A stretch of 64,000 bases of DNA, from IMG/VR virus record IMGVR_UViG_3300013102_000030, positions 62,001-126,000 of that record; one strand, 5' to 3'. The stretch comes from a virus. How positions within the stretch are numbered: the stretch's first letter is position 1; each line of letters begins with the position of its first letter. The notes under the pieces were generated by a model. It was not told the origin of the DNA. It did not search any database and saw nothing but the letters and a program-made list of their open reading frames with translations. This document shows positions 26,235 to 32,458 of the stretch, piece after piece. Made by a program: the position numbers and the translations under genes.

Positions 26235-26253
26235 CTCTCCTCCGGGAGAGTTT
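26235..26253 (+). terminator. Small hairpin before tRNA-Glu
   Basis: CTCTCC/GGAGAG (26235-26240, 26245-26250) with loop TCCG, then TTT. A weak terminator or processing hairpin. Confidence 0.45.
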
Positions 26254-26327
26254 GCCCCCATGGCAGTAGCGGATATCTCGCCGGACTTTCACTCCGGAGA
26301 TCGCGGGTTCGAATCCCGCTGGGGGTA
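26254..26327 (+). tRNA. tRNA-Glu (TTC)
   Basis: Acceptor GCCCCCA/TGGGGGT, anticodon arm CCGGA-CTTTCAC-TCCGG with anticodon TTC, T-loop TTCGAAT. No encoded CCA. It is followed by ACTGGATGT, as is tRNA-Arg at 29388. Confidence 0.92.
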
Positions 26328-26370
26328 CTGGATGTAGCTCAAGGTAGAGTACTTGGCGTTGTGACGGTTG

Positions 26371-26466
26371 CAAACGGAGCGCGCCCATGTCATGGTTGAT
26401 CGCCTGATGTGTCGGTTTGTAGCCGAAGTGGATAGCGGTATCGTAGTCCGCTCATCCTTCCGTTTG
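26371..26466 (+). other. Structured spacer between tRNA-Glu genes
   Basis: Closed by CAAACGGA/TCCGTTTG (26371-26378, 26459-26466), enclosing hairpins TCGG-TTTGTAG-CCGA and AGTGGA/TCCGCT. The preceding 43 bases contain a D-arm-like GCTCAAGGTAGAGT but no complete tRNA. It lacks the Y RNA motifs. Role unknown: processing unit or another small RNA. Confidence 0.45.
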
Positions 26467-26538
26467 GCCCTGTAGAGTAGCGGATAACTCATTTCTCTCT
26501 CACAGAAAAGATCACGGGTTCGAATCCCGTCAGGGTCA
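26466..26538 (+). tRNA. tRNA-Glu (CTC)
   Basis: Acceptor GGCCCTG/CAGGGTC (one G-T), anticodon arm TTTCT-CTCTCAC-AGAAA with anticodon CTC, T-loop TTCGAAT. Second Glu isoacceptor. No encoded CCA. Confidence 0.92.
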
Positions 26539-26591
26539 CGAGGCATCTATGCCTGTAGTATGGACTAACCCTTCAGAGGCAAAAATAGTAT

Positions 26592-26675
26592 GGAGATGTG
26601 GCAGAGCGGCCTAATGCGCTAGTCTTGAAAACTAGTGGGTGTAATGCCCCAAGGGTTCAAATCCCTTCGTCTCCG
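26592..26675 (+). tRNA. tRNA-Ser (TGA)
   Basis: Acceptor GGAGATG/CGTCTCC, anticodon arm CTAGT-CTTGAAA-ACTAG with anticodon TGA, a long class II variable arm and T-loop TTCAAAT. No encoded CCA. Confidence 0.93.
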
Positions 26676-26677
26676 CG

Positions 26678-26736
26678 TGTTTGGTTCCGTCCGTTACGGG
26701 ACTAGGATGACAACCTGATCTGTGAAAAGACAAACA
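26678..26736 (+). other. Structured spacer between tRNA-Ser genes
   Basis: Closed by TGTTTG/CAAACA (26678-26683, 26731-26736), with inner pairs GGTT/AACC and GTCC/GGAC. It shares ACTAGG.TG.CAACCTGA with the spacer at 30013-30128. Confidence 0.45.
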
Positions 26737-26742
26737 GTCTCT

Positions 26743-26826
26743 GGAGAGGCCAGTCTGGTTTCGGAAGCCTGTTTGGAACACAGGTATGGGTTCACGCCCT
26801 CGTGGGTTCAACTCCCATCCTCTCCG
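26743..26826 (+). tRNA. tRNA-Ser (GGA)
   Basis: Acceptor GGAGAGG/CCTCTCC, anticodon arm CCTGT-TTGGAAC-ACAGG with anticodon GGA, long variable arm, T-loop TTCAACT. No encoded CCA. Confidence 0.92.
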
Positions 26827-26848
26827 CTTTGGGCGGCCTATCATACAC

Positions 26849-26854
26849 TATAAT
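26849..26854 (+). promoter_or_regulatory. TATAAT -10 before the papain-like gene
   Basis: TATAAT at 26849-26854 with no good -35. ATAGAA just after it can pair with TTCTAT upstream of the binding site at 26888. Weak support. Confidence 0.4.
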
Positions 26855-26887
26855 AGAAGTTGTACCAATTTCTATCTTAGGTGTTAC

Positions 26888-27586
26888 ATGGCTGAGAAAA
26901 CTTTCAACTGGATTCCGCTATTCGATGAACGATCCAAGGACTACCCACTACGAGCAGCCATCAAGGAACGCCCCACAAGGCGAACCAAGAAGTGGCGAAA
27001 CGGAGTGATCCTTGATCAGGGACGTGAAGGTGCTTGTGTAGGCTTTGGATGGACCGCTGAGGCCCTTTCAACGCCTGTGGCAGTGGATCTCAAGCGAGTC
27101 AAGGCTGATGTCCCAGATGACCCTACTGCGTTCGCACAGCACATCTACCACCGAGCTAAAGAGCTTGACGAGTATGATGGTGTGGACTATGATGGAACTT
27201 CAGTCCTTGCCGGAGCGAAAGCTATGCGTGAGGCTGGCCTCATCAAGGAGTTCCGCTGGTGCTTTGGCATTGAAGATGTCATCGATGCTCTTCTCACCAA
27301 GGGTCCGGTCATTCTCGGGATCTACTGGTACGAGAGCATGTACGATGCTCCAGAAGGCATTGTCTCCGTCTCCGGGGAGATTGTTGGTGGACACTGCATT
27401 GCTGCTGTAGGATTCAAGCTGGCAAAGGATTCACCAACAGGTGAAGACACCATCATCCTTCAGAACTCATGGGGATACAACTGGGGCACGTTCGGTCTTG
27501 CTGAGATCCGTGTCTCTGAGCTAGCCACTCTCCTGAAGAACTCTGGAGAAGCTTGCGTTGTAACAAAGCGCAGCTACGGTCGCTAG
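26888..27586 (+). CDS. Papain-like (C1A) cysteine peptidase
   Basis: 232 aa. Catalytic elements in C1 order: oxyanion Gln and Cys in DQGREGACVGFG near residue 43-54, His in GGHCIAAVGF near 170, Asn in ILQNSWGYNWG near 196. No signal peptide or long propeptide is visible, so it probably acts inside the cell; targets cannot be inferred. ATG 26888 is chosen over the longer frame, which runs back into tRNA-Ser. Unusual cargo for a tRNA cluster. Confidence 0.85.
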   Translation: MAEKTFNWIPLFDERSKDYPLRAAIKERPTRRTKKWRNGVILDQGREGACVGFGWTAEALSTPVAVDLKRVKADVPDDPTAFAQHIYHRAKELDEYDGVDYDGTSVLAGAKAMREAGLIKEFRWCFGIEDVIDALLTKGPVILGIYWYESMYDAPEGIVSVSGEIVGGHCIAAVGFKLAKDSPTGEDTIILQNSWGYNWGTFGLAEIRVSELATLLKNSGEACVVTKRSYGR

Positions 27587-27589
27587 TGG

Positions 27590-27595
27590 TATAAT
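27590..27595 (+). promoter_or_regulatory. Extended -10 before tRNA-Val
   Basis: TGGTATAAT with -10 at 27590-27595, no clear -35. A hairpin GGGAT/ATCCC lies between it and the tRNA. Confidence 0.5.
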
Positions 27596-27625
27596 GAAAC
27601 AGTTCGGGATCTGTAAAATCCCTCT

Positions 27626-27698
27626 GGGAGATTAGCTCAGTTGGTAGAGCGCCACTTTTACACAGTGGATGTCATCGGTTCGAATCCGGTATCTCCTA
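27626..27698 (+). tRNA. tRNA-Val (TAC)
   Basis: Acceptor GGGAGAT/ATCTCCT (first pair G-T), anticodon arm CCACT-TTTACAC-AGTGG with anticodon TAC, T-loop TTCGAAT. No encoded CCA. Confidence 0.92.
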
Positions 27699-27699
27699 C

Positions 27700-27782
27700 G
27701 CTTCCGTGGCGGAATGGCAGACGTGCCGACCTCAAGACTCGGTGTCCTTCGTGGCGTGTGGGTTCGAATCCCACCGGGAGTA
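27700..27782 (+). tRNA. tRNA-Leu (CAA)
   Basis: One base after tRNA-Val. Acceptor GCTTCCG/CGGGAGT, anticodon loop CTCAAGA with anticodon CAA (one C-C mismatch in the stem), class II variable arm, T-loop TTCGAAT. Confidence 0.9.
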
Positions 27783-27829
27783 CTCAAATACAAAGATAAA
27801 GACAATACAAGAACAACGGAAAAGGAACA

Positions 27830-29176
27830 TTGACTACTCACACGCGCACTGTTCTCAAGGAACGTCAACTTCATGGTAAGACATGGGAGGGGCAGAAGAC
27901 TTGGGAGAGTTTGAAACAGACCGTTCTTGTGGAGGGTCCGGACACTGTCTCCATCTACGAGAACACCCTCACAGAAGGTATCTCAGTCAATGGTAAGCCA
28001 TGGAAACGGTGGTCACTGGAATCAGCAGTGTACTTCTCCATGCGCGGCACCTATGAAGGCAAGCCTGTTCTGAAGGTCTTCCGAAAGAAGAAGTACCGTG
28101 CTCCCGGAGCAGCACGTCTAACTACCAGCCTTCGTGATGTCACTAAGACCTCTGGATTCACTGCTGGATACGTCCAGAACGTTCCGGAGGTACGAGAGGC
28201 AGTTCTGAAGCTTGTAGCAGCGAAAACGTCAAAAGACATTGAAGATGTCAAGAAATCGATCCCTACTGATGGCAGATCTCCTCATCCTCTTTTCGGAATG
28301 GCATTTCCGCTCTTCGCTCATTGGGACGACGCTGTTGCCACTGTAGGAATCCCGCACATGCGGTCATCCAACATCAATGACTTCACTCAGAAGCTGTTTG
28401 GCAAGACCCGTTACCGAAAGGACTTGGTCAAGGCTGTAGCCAACTGCCCAGACCCTGACCTCCTGAAGAACGCCTACGAACTCCGTGGACTGGTCCCGAT
28501 TGACTGGATCATCCGTTACCTCCGGGAATCAGCAGAGCAGCATCAGCCAAAGCGGAATCGGGGGATTACCTATCATACTCCTATGAAGATCCACAATCTT
28601 CGTGAAGGGTTCAAGAAGATGACTCCTGCTCAGCGGAAGTCTCTCTTCCCGGCCCTACTTGACATGAAGGCTCACACCCGTTACGTCGTGGAAGACACCA
28701 TGCGATCCATCGACAAGCTTCCGGAAGAGACTGTCCACACCGTGAAGATGAAGGCTTCAGAACTGCGCCGCGTTCACGATGAACTGGCTGCTGAAGTACG
28801 GAAGCTTCGTGAAGCCAACCTGACCATTCCCGTCAGTGACCTTGCCAAGAAGATCAAGGAAGCCACCTTTGACGGGATCTCGGTTGTCCCTGCATCCAAC
28901 ACTCACGAGGTCATCGGATGGGGCAGAGACATGAACCACTGCATTGCCAGCTACAACCGGCATGCTGTCTCCAAAGAGCGGACCCTTGTCGGAATCTACA
29001 AGGACGGCAACCTTATCGGTAATGCGAGTTTCCGTGCGGACAACACCTGTGAGCAGGCATTCGGAAAGAACAACCAGCGCATGCCTGAAGAGGTTCTGGA
29101 GTCCCTGAAGGATGGCCTGAAGGGCGTTGTCAACTTCAAGGGAGCTTGGGGTGTAGACAAGAACTCCTACTTCTGA
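27830..29176 (+). CDS. PcfJ-like protein
   Basis: 448 aa. The C-terminal region has the PcfJ-like signature: GWGRDMNHCIASY near 370 followed by LVGIYKDGNLIGNASF and a Gln/Asn-rich FGKNNQRMP. The N-terminal 300 residues are basic and helical without clear motifs. PcfJ-like proteins occur on plasmids and phages; their biochemical role is unsettled. Start TTG 27830 lies behind GGAAAAGGA. The promoter for the next tRNA group overlaps its last codons. Confidence 0.75.
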   Translation: MTTHTRTVLKERQLHGKTWEGQKTWESLKQTVLVEGPDTVSIYENTLTEGISVNGKPWKRWSLESAVYFSMRGTYEGKPVLKVFRKKKYRAPGAARLTTSLRDVTKTSGFTAGYVQNVPEVREAVLKLVAAKTSKDIEDVKKSIPTDGRSPHPLFGMAFPLFAHWDDAVATVGIPHMRSSNINDFTQKLFGKTRYRKDLVKAVANCPDPDLLKNAYELRGLVPIDWIIRYLRESAEQHQPKRNRGITYHTPMKIHNLREGFKKMTPAQRKSLFPALLDMKAHTRYVVEDTMRSIDKLPEETVHTVKMKASELRRVHDELAAEVRKLREANLTIPVSDLAKKIKEATFDGISVVPASNTHEVIGWGRDMNHCIASYNRHAVSKERTLVGIYKDGNLIGNASFRADNTCEQAFGKNNQRMPEEVLESLKDGLKGVVNFKGAWGVDKNSYF

Positions 29177-29182
29177 TATAAT
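29154..29182 (+). promoter_or_regulatory. Promoter for the tRNA-Arg(ACG) group
   Basis: TAGACA (29154-29159), 17 bp, TATAAT (29177-29182) with TGA extension. It lies across the 3' end of the PcfJ-like gene. Confidence 0.75.
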
Positions 29183-29230
29183 TGTTACAACACGACGGCA
29201 ATTCGGCCTCTGATAAAGAGGGGATTGCAG

Positions 29231-29314
29231 GATGCCCTGTTCGCCCGAGCAGTAGGACCGTTCTCTTGGCTAAGGTAACCAGTAGGCCACTGGGGAAGTA
29301 AGCAATCGGGCATC
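29231..29314 (+). other. Structured spacer before tRNA-Arg(ACG)
   Basis: Closed by GATGCCC/GGGCATC (29231-29237, 29308-29314), enclosing CTGTTC/GAGCAG and CCAGT/ACTGG hairpins. It abuts the tRNA 5' end. Another hairpin (GCAAT/ATTGC with CCTC/GAGG) precedes it. Confidence 0.5.
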
Positions 29315-29388
29315 TGCCTCAATAGCTCAGTGGATAGAGCACTTGCCTACGGAGCAAGGTGTCGGGAGTTCGAATCTCTCTTGGGGTA
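29315..29388 (+). tRNA. tRNA-Arg (ACG)
   Basis: Acceptor GCCTCAA/TTGGGGT, anticodon arm CTTGC-CTACGGA-GCAAG with anticodon ACG, T-loop TTCGAAT. A34 would need deamination to inosine to read CGC and CGA. No encoded CCA. Confidence 0.92.
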
Positions 29389-29391
29389 CTG

Positions 29392-29447
29392 GATGTTTGG
29401 AAGGAACCGGAAAGCTGGGTTGATCGGTGTGACGGGAGCCAAACATC
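29392..29447 (+). other. Structured spacer between tRNA-Arg and tRNA-Ser
   Basis: A perfect 9 bp closing stem GATGTTTGG/CCAAACATC (29392-29400, 29439-29447). The interior shares GGTTGATCG..TGTG.CGG with the spacer at 26371-26466. Confidence 0.5.
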
Positions 29448-29450
29448 TCT

Positions 29451-29535
29451 GGAAGTGTGCCAGAGCGGTCTAATGGGCATCACTGCTAATGATGAGCGTG
29501 TAACAGCGCCGCAGGTTCGAATCCTGTCACTTCCG
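29451..29535 (+). tRNA. tRNA-Ser (GCT)
   Basis: Acceptor GGAAGTG/CACTTCC, anticodon arm CATCA-CTGCTAA-TGATG with anticodon GCT, long variable arm, T-loop TTCGAAT. A GTG start codon follows after one C. Confidence 0.92.
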
Positions 29536-29536
29536 C

Positions 29537-29914
29537 GTGAATACTACAAACAAGAAACTGCTTGAGGAAGAGCTTGAACTCCTCAAGAACGCAAAAGATC
29601 GAACACTCAGGTCATGCCTCATGGCAGGTATCCTCCACATTCCTGAAGGACTGACGTTCTGGAACTCAGACACAGATGAAGATCCAAGGAATGCTTTCGT
29701 GGAAGAGCTTTCGGATGCTCTAGTTGAGCAGACGAAGGGGGACATCGATAGCATAGCCACTTACGCTCCGATCATCATTCAGGGTCCGGTGGAGTTGCTA
29801 CGAGAAGTCCGACTTCAGAAGTTCGGTGACTCCCACTTTCTGGAAGTCCTACAGGATCGAATCGATGTCATTGAAAGCCGACTTGCGTTGATCGAAGAGG
29901 CCGTGGTACAATAG
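29537..29914 (+). CDS. Hypothetical helical protein, 125 aa, starting one base after tRNA-Ser
   Basis: GTG at 29537 is the first possible start and lies one base after the tRNA discriminator, with no leader or binding site. The N-terminal 25 residues are a charged helix (NKKLLEEELELLKNAKDR) and the C-terminus a Leu/Ile/Glu helix. No family recognised. tRNA 3' cleavage would create a leaderless message, as with the gene at 25561. Confidence 0.7.
   Translation: MNTTNKKLLEEELELLKNAKDRTLRSCLMAGILHIPEGLTFWNSDTDEDPRNAFVEELSDALVEQTKGDIDSIATYAPIIIQGPVELLREVRLQKFGDSHFLEVLQDRIDVIESRLALIEEAVVQ
29883..29912 (+). promoter_or_regulatory. Promoter for the tRNA-Leu group
   Basis: TTGCGT (29883-29888), 18 bp, TACAAT (29907-29912) with TGG extension, inside the end of the preceding gene. 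Confidence 0.75.
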
Positions 29915-29926
29915 ATACACACGTTC

Positions 29927-30012
29927 GGGCGTGTGGCGGAATGGTAGACGCGCTAGCTTGAGGTGCTAGTGGGCTGAAAATGCCCGTGTGGGTTCGACTC
30001 CCATCATGCCCA
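29927..30012 (+). tRNA. tRNA-Leu (GAG)
   Basis: Acceptor GGGCGTG/CATGCCC, anticodon loop CTTGAGG with anticodon GAG, class II variable arm, T-loop TTCGACT. No encoded CCA. Confidence 0.92.
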
Positions 30013-30128
30013 CGACTTTTTGGTTTCTTACGTCTGGCAAAGGAACTAGGGTGGCAACCTGACTGGTCTAGAACAGTCTAATTGCTGGGTTTAGCTCACC
30101 CGTGATGTGCACGTCCAAAGAAGCTGCT
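30013..30128 (+). other. Structured spacer between tRNA-Leu genes
   Basis: Pairs TTCTT/AAGAA and ACGT/ACGT close it; GGGT/ACCC and GGTT/AACC hairpins lie inside. It shares ACTAGG.TG.CAACCTGA and ACAGTCT with the spacer at 26678. Confidence 0.4.
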
Positions 30129-30210
30129 GGGTGCGTGGCGGAATGGCAGACGCGCAGGGTTTAGGTTCCTGTGTCTTTATGGCGTGTGAGTTCAAGTCTC
30201 ACCGTGCCCA
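30129..30210 (+). tRNA. tRNA-Leu (TAG)
   Basis: Acceptor GGGTGCG/CGTGCCC, anticodon arm CAGGG-TTTAGGT-TCCTG with anticodon TAG, T-loop TTCAAGT. Third Leu isoacceptor. Confidence 0.92.
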
Positions 30211-30384
30211 CGATAGCGGATGGCACCGCTACCCCTACCTCAGGGTGAAGAGGGGTCTCAGTTGGTGGACCTAAAAGGGCTAACAGGGTTCAGTCGGAGA
30301 ACGCTATGACGTGAGTCAGGTAGATCGACAGGTGGCGACTCCCTAAAGTAGTCACGGTGATGGATGCCAGTCCTAGTCCGTTAC
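30211..30384 (+). other. Long structured spacer before tRNA-Arg(TCT)
   Basis: 174 bases without a gene. Hairpins TAGCGG/CCGCTA and ACCCCT/AGGGGT, and a longer-range ATAGCG/CGCTAT pairing. No tRNA, no Y motif and no convincing ORF. Probably a folded RNA segment of unknown role. Confidence 0.4.
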
Positions 30385-30458
30385 GCCTCCATAGCTCAGC
30401 AGGATAGAGCAGCGGCCTTCTAATCCGCAGGTCGTTGGTTCGAATCCAACTGGGGGCA
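30385..30458 (+). tRNA. tRNA-Arg (TCT)
   Basis: Acceptor GCCTCCA/TGGGGGC, anticodon loop CTTCTAA with anticodon TCT, T-loop TTCGAAT. No encoded CCA. Confidence 0.92.
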
Positions 30459-30460
30459 CT

Positions 30461-30557
30461 GAACGGTCAAGGAGTCGGTAAGATTGCGTTGCCACAGTTT
30501 CACCTGTAGACTCTTTGCAGGGTGATATCGTCGTCGCAAAGGCACGTAACACCGTTC
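30461..30557 (+). other. Structured spacer between tRNA-Arg and tRNA-Lys
   Basis: Closed by a perfect GAACGGT/ACCGTTC (30461-30467, 30551-30557). Inside: AGGAGTC/GACTCTT enclosing GGTAA/TTGCC (7-base loop) and ACAG/CTGT hairpins, plus CTTTGC/GCAAAG. A multibranched fold, almost tRNA-sized, without tRNA signatures. Confidence 0.5.
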
Positions 30558-30562
30558 AACAT

Positions 30563-30634
30563 GGATCTGTAGCTCAGAGGCAGAGCACCGCACTCTTAAT
30601 GCGGGGGTCGAGATTTCGAAATTCTCCGGGTCTA
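30563..30634 (+). tRNA. tRNA-Lys (CTT)
   Basis: Acceptor GGATCTG/CGGGTCT, anticodon arm CCGCA-CTCTTAA-TGCGG with anticodon CTT, T-loop TTCGAAA with one mismatch in the T stem. Confidence 0.9.
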
Positions 30635-30654
30635 CTCAACAACTGAATATCAAT

Positions 30655-30738
30655 GGGGTCGTGCGCTGAGCGGACGAAGGCACCTGACTGTAAATCAGGC
30701 ACAAAGACACATCGTAGGTTCGAATCCTACCGGCCCCA
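30655..30738 (+). tRNA. tRNA-Tyr (GTA)
   Basis: Acceptor GGGGTCG/CGGCCCC, anticodon arm CCTGA-CTGTAAA-TCAGG with anticodon GTA, class II variable arm, T-loop TTCGAAT. Confidence 0.93.
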
Positions 30739-30745
30739 CTCTCTC

Positions 30746-30819
30746 GCCTCTATAGCTCAGGTCGGCAGAGCAGCGTACTTTTAATACGCGGGTCCTCGGT
30801 TCAAATCCGAGTGGGGGCA
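30746..30819 (+). tRNA. tRNA-Lys (TTT)
   Basis: Acceptor GCCTCTA/TGGGGGC, anticodon arm GCGTA-CTTTTAA-TACGC with anticodon TTT, T-loop TTCAAAT. Confidence 0.93.
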
Positions 30820-30839
30820 CTACGGTACTAAGCATACTG

Positions 30840-30873
30840 TATAATTGGGTGTATCCAACAACCAAGGATACAC
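30840..30873 (+). promoter_or_regulatory. -10 promoter with SD-covering hairpin
   Basis: TATAAT (30840-30845). GTGTATCC (30849-30856) pairs with GGATACAC (30866-30873), which includes the AAGGA binding site just before ATG 30875. The expected start near 30852 lies within the left arm. Confidence 0.6.
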
Positions 30874-30874
30874 T

Positions 30875-31108
30875 ATGAAGAAATTCTTTGCCAAAATCCG
30901 AGACCTACTTCACGATCCAAAATTCACCACTGAGTTTCACAAATGGGCAACCATCGTTTGGATACTCCTGATCATCCCGTCCGTCCTCTTCTGGAGTCAG
31001 ACAATCATGTGGGTTGTTCTGATGTCAGTTTGGGCTAATATCGCTGGTCACTGGTCAGCGTACCAAGCCTCTCGTGCTGAACTCAAGCAGGACGAACACA
31101 ACAAGTAA
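30875..31108 (+). CDS. Small membrane protein, 77 aa
   Basis: ATG 30875 is chosen over an upstream TTG because AAGGA is placed correctly. Residues 27-60 (TIVWILLIIPSVLFWSQTIMWVVLMSVW) are hydrophobic, enough for one or two membrane helices. The N-terminus is basic and the C-terminus polar. No family recognised. Confidence 0.7.
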   Translation: MKKFFAKIRDLLHDPKFTTEFHKWATIVWILLIIPSVLFWSQTIMWVVLMSVWANIAGHWSAYQASRAELKQDEHNK

Positions 31109-31118
31109 GTAAGTCAAT

Positions 31119-31147
31119 TTGTCACTCAAGCAGTCGGGTGATATAAT
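31119..31147 (+). promoter_or_regulatory. Promoter followed by a palindrome and an attenuator-like hairpin
   Basis: TTGTCA (31119-31124), 17 bp, TATAAT (31142-31147) with TGA extension. TTGACT CA AGTCAA (31147-31160) overlaps the start. Confidence 0.75.
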
Positions 31148-31158
31148 TGACTCAAGTC

Positions 31159-31187
31159 AACCTCCGGTTCGCTGGAGGTTTTGTTGT
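31159..31187 (+). terminator. Attenuator-like hairpin in the leader of the 31200 gene
   Basis: AACCTCC/GGAGGTT (31159-31165, 31174-31180) is followed by TTGTTGTTT. It begins only about five bases after the predicted RNA start, so most transcripts might end here unless something prevents folding. Confidence 0.6.
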
Positions 31188-31199
31188 TTGGAGAACAAA

Positions 31200-31388
31200 A
31201 TGCCACAGTCACGCGAAGACAGGATCTACCTCGCCTACAAAGCCTGCAAGAAACAGTGGGCTAAGGAAGAGGTTGGGCAACTGCACGCGCATGCTGTGGT
31301 TGAGGTAGGACGCAGATTCTCCCTCTCCCCAATCAAGGTTCAACAAATCGTCAACGAACGTCGGGACGAGAACCGAAAGAACAAGTAG
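31200..31388 (+). CDS. Small basic helical protein, 62 aa
   Basis: ATG 31200 behind TTGGAG. About 40 percent charged; the segment HAHAVVEVGRRFSLSPIKVQQIVNERR resembles a helix-turn-helix (VGRRFSLSPIKVQQIV), so it may bind DNA. Weak evidence. It is expressed from its own promoter through an attenuator-like leader. The 150 bases after it hold no convincing gene. Confidence 0.65.
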   Translation: MPQSREDRIYLAYKACKKQWAKEEVGQLHAHAVVEVGRRFSLSPIKVQQIVNERRDENRKNK

Positions 31389-31538
31389 CAAGCACAGCGG
31401 ACAAGGCTTTGGCACGTGATCCGGGAAACGGTAGCAGGAGACCTCACGGTCGTTTTGACTACGCCGCAACTGGAAACAAAGTGGTGGGATGCGCGTGGCT
31501 GACCAGCTTGCTACTTTTGCTATACCCTAAAGGAAATA

Positions 31539-31940
31539 ATGAACACTGTAGAATATCGGTACAAAGCAGCAATAGATCGCTGGGTGGATGGGGACACCGT
31601 TGATCTATACGTGGATCTAGGATTCCACACTTACATCAAAACCAGATTCCGTCTCTACGGTATCGACACTCCGGAGCGCGGTCAACTCCTGTGGGCAGAA
31701 GCCACAGCAGCCGCAAAGCATATGGCTCCTGAGGGAACAGACGTTGTGATCGATGTCTTCAAGGATGCTGACAAGTACGGACGATGGCTGGTGAACATCA
31801 AACTCGATGAACAGACCGTCAACGATGCTCTGGTGGCCGCAGGACTGGCCCGAGAGTATGACGGAGGAACAAAGACATGGGCAGCACTTCTCCGCTCTGG
31901 TGAGGCTGCTGAATACATAGGAGAGCCTATCAATGCCTAA
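31539..31940 (+). CDS. Thermonuclease-like (SNase) protein
   Basis: 133 aa. Staphylococcal-nuclease motifs: WVDGDTVDLYVDLG (Asp pair near 17-20), RFRLYGIDTPER (Arg near 36 and Asp/Glu near 41-44), and KYGRWLVNI near 77 (catalytic Arg). No signal peptide, so probably intracellular; it may cut host or phage nucleic acid. It overlaps the next gene by 8 bases. Confidence 0.85.
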   Translation: MNTVEYRYKAAIDRWVDGDTVDLYVDLGFHTYIKTRFRLYGIDTPERGQLLWAEATAAAKHMAPEGTDVVIDVFKDADKYGRWLVNIKLDEQTVNDALVAAGLAREYDGGTKTWAALLRSGEAAEYIGEPINA

Positions 31941-32379
31941 TGACTACTCAAAGTCTGTAGGAATCATGTTCCCGTCCTCATGGCCTGAGGATAAGGACGA
32001 CGCACACTGTACTCTCATCTATCTGGGAGACATGGACGCGCTAACCTGTACCCGTGAGGATCTGGAGATCGTAGTCAAGCGCCTTGACACACGTGCTCCG
32101 GAAGAAGTCATCGTTACTGGAGTGGACCTGTTTGGGCCGGAGAAGAACGTTCTGGTTGCAACACTGGACCCGATCAAGCTCCAGCCGATCCGTGATTCCT
32201 TTGAGCGTACGCTTGCCAAGATCAACGTCTTCAACGGAAGCCAGTACACGGATTACAATCCGCACGTGACCATCACCGAAGAGTTCGGTGGAACTATGGA
32301 AAATGCCATCGAAGACACGAAGCTTCCGCGCACTGTTTTCCTTGGAAAGCCGCGTCTGTGGTGGGGAAACGAGCATTGA
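31933..32379 (+). CDS. 2H phosphoesterase-like protein
   Basis: 148 aa. Two HxT motifs in the expected places: DDAHCTLIYLGD near residue 25 and YNPHVTITEEF near 112. The 2H family (LigT, CPDase, AKAP7-like) acts on 2',5' or cyclic phosphates; phage members include RNA-repair enzymes and the anti-CBASS enzyme Acb1. Which applies here cannot be told. Coupled to the SNase gene. Confidence 0.75.
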   Translation: MPNDYSKSVGIMFPSSWPEDKDDAHCTLIYLGDMDALTCTREDLEIVVKRLDTRAPEEVIVTGVDLFGPEKNVLVATLDPIKLQPIRDSFERTLAKINVFNGSQYTDYNPHVTITEEFGGTMENAIEDTKLPRTVFLGKPRLWWGNEH

Positions 32380-32418
32380 GCTTGACTTTCTGATCATCTC
32401 GTGATAGTGCCATTCTGC

Positions 32419-32446
32419 TATACTGTATCTATTGACATACAGTATA
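32419..32446 (+). promoter_or_regulatory. Promoter inside a 10 bp perfect inverted repeat before the endolysin
   Basis: TATACTGTAT (32419-32428) pairs with ATACAGTATA (32437-32446). The left arm contains the -10 TATACT (32419-32424). The predicted start falls in the loop. GGAG for ATG 32459 follows the right arm. The -35 is weak. Confidence 0.6.
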
Positions 32447-32458
32447 TGGAGAACTACA

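Noticed and set aside
26328-26370. Possible tRNA-His 5' half (D arm GCTCAAGGTAGAGT and a GTG triplet)
   Set aside because: The anticodon stem does not pair, no matching T arm or acceptor 3' strand is found nearby, and a proper tRNA-His exists at 37577.
31409-31603. 64-residue ORF overlapping the SNase gene
   Set aside because: No binding site, overlaps a clear gene in another frame, and composition is unlike the neighbours.
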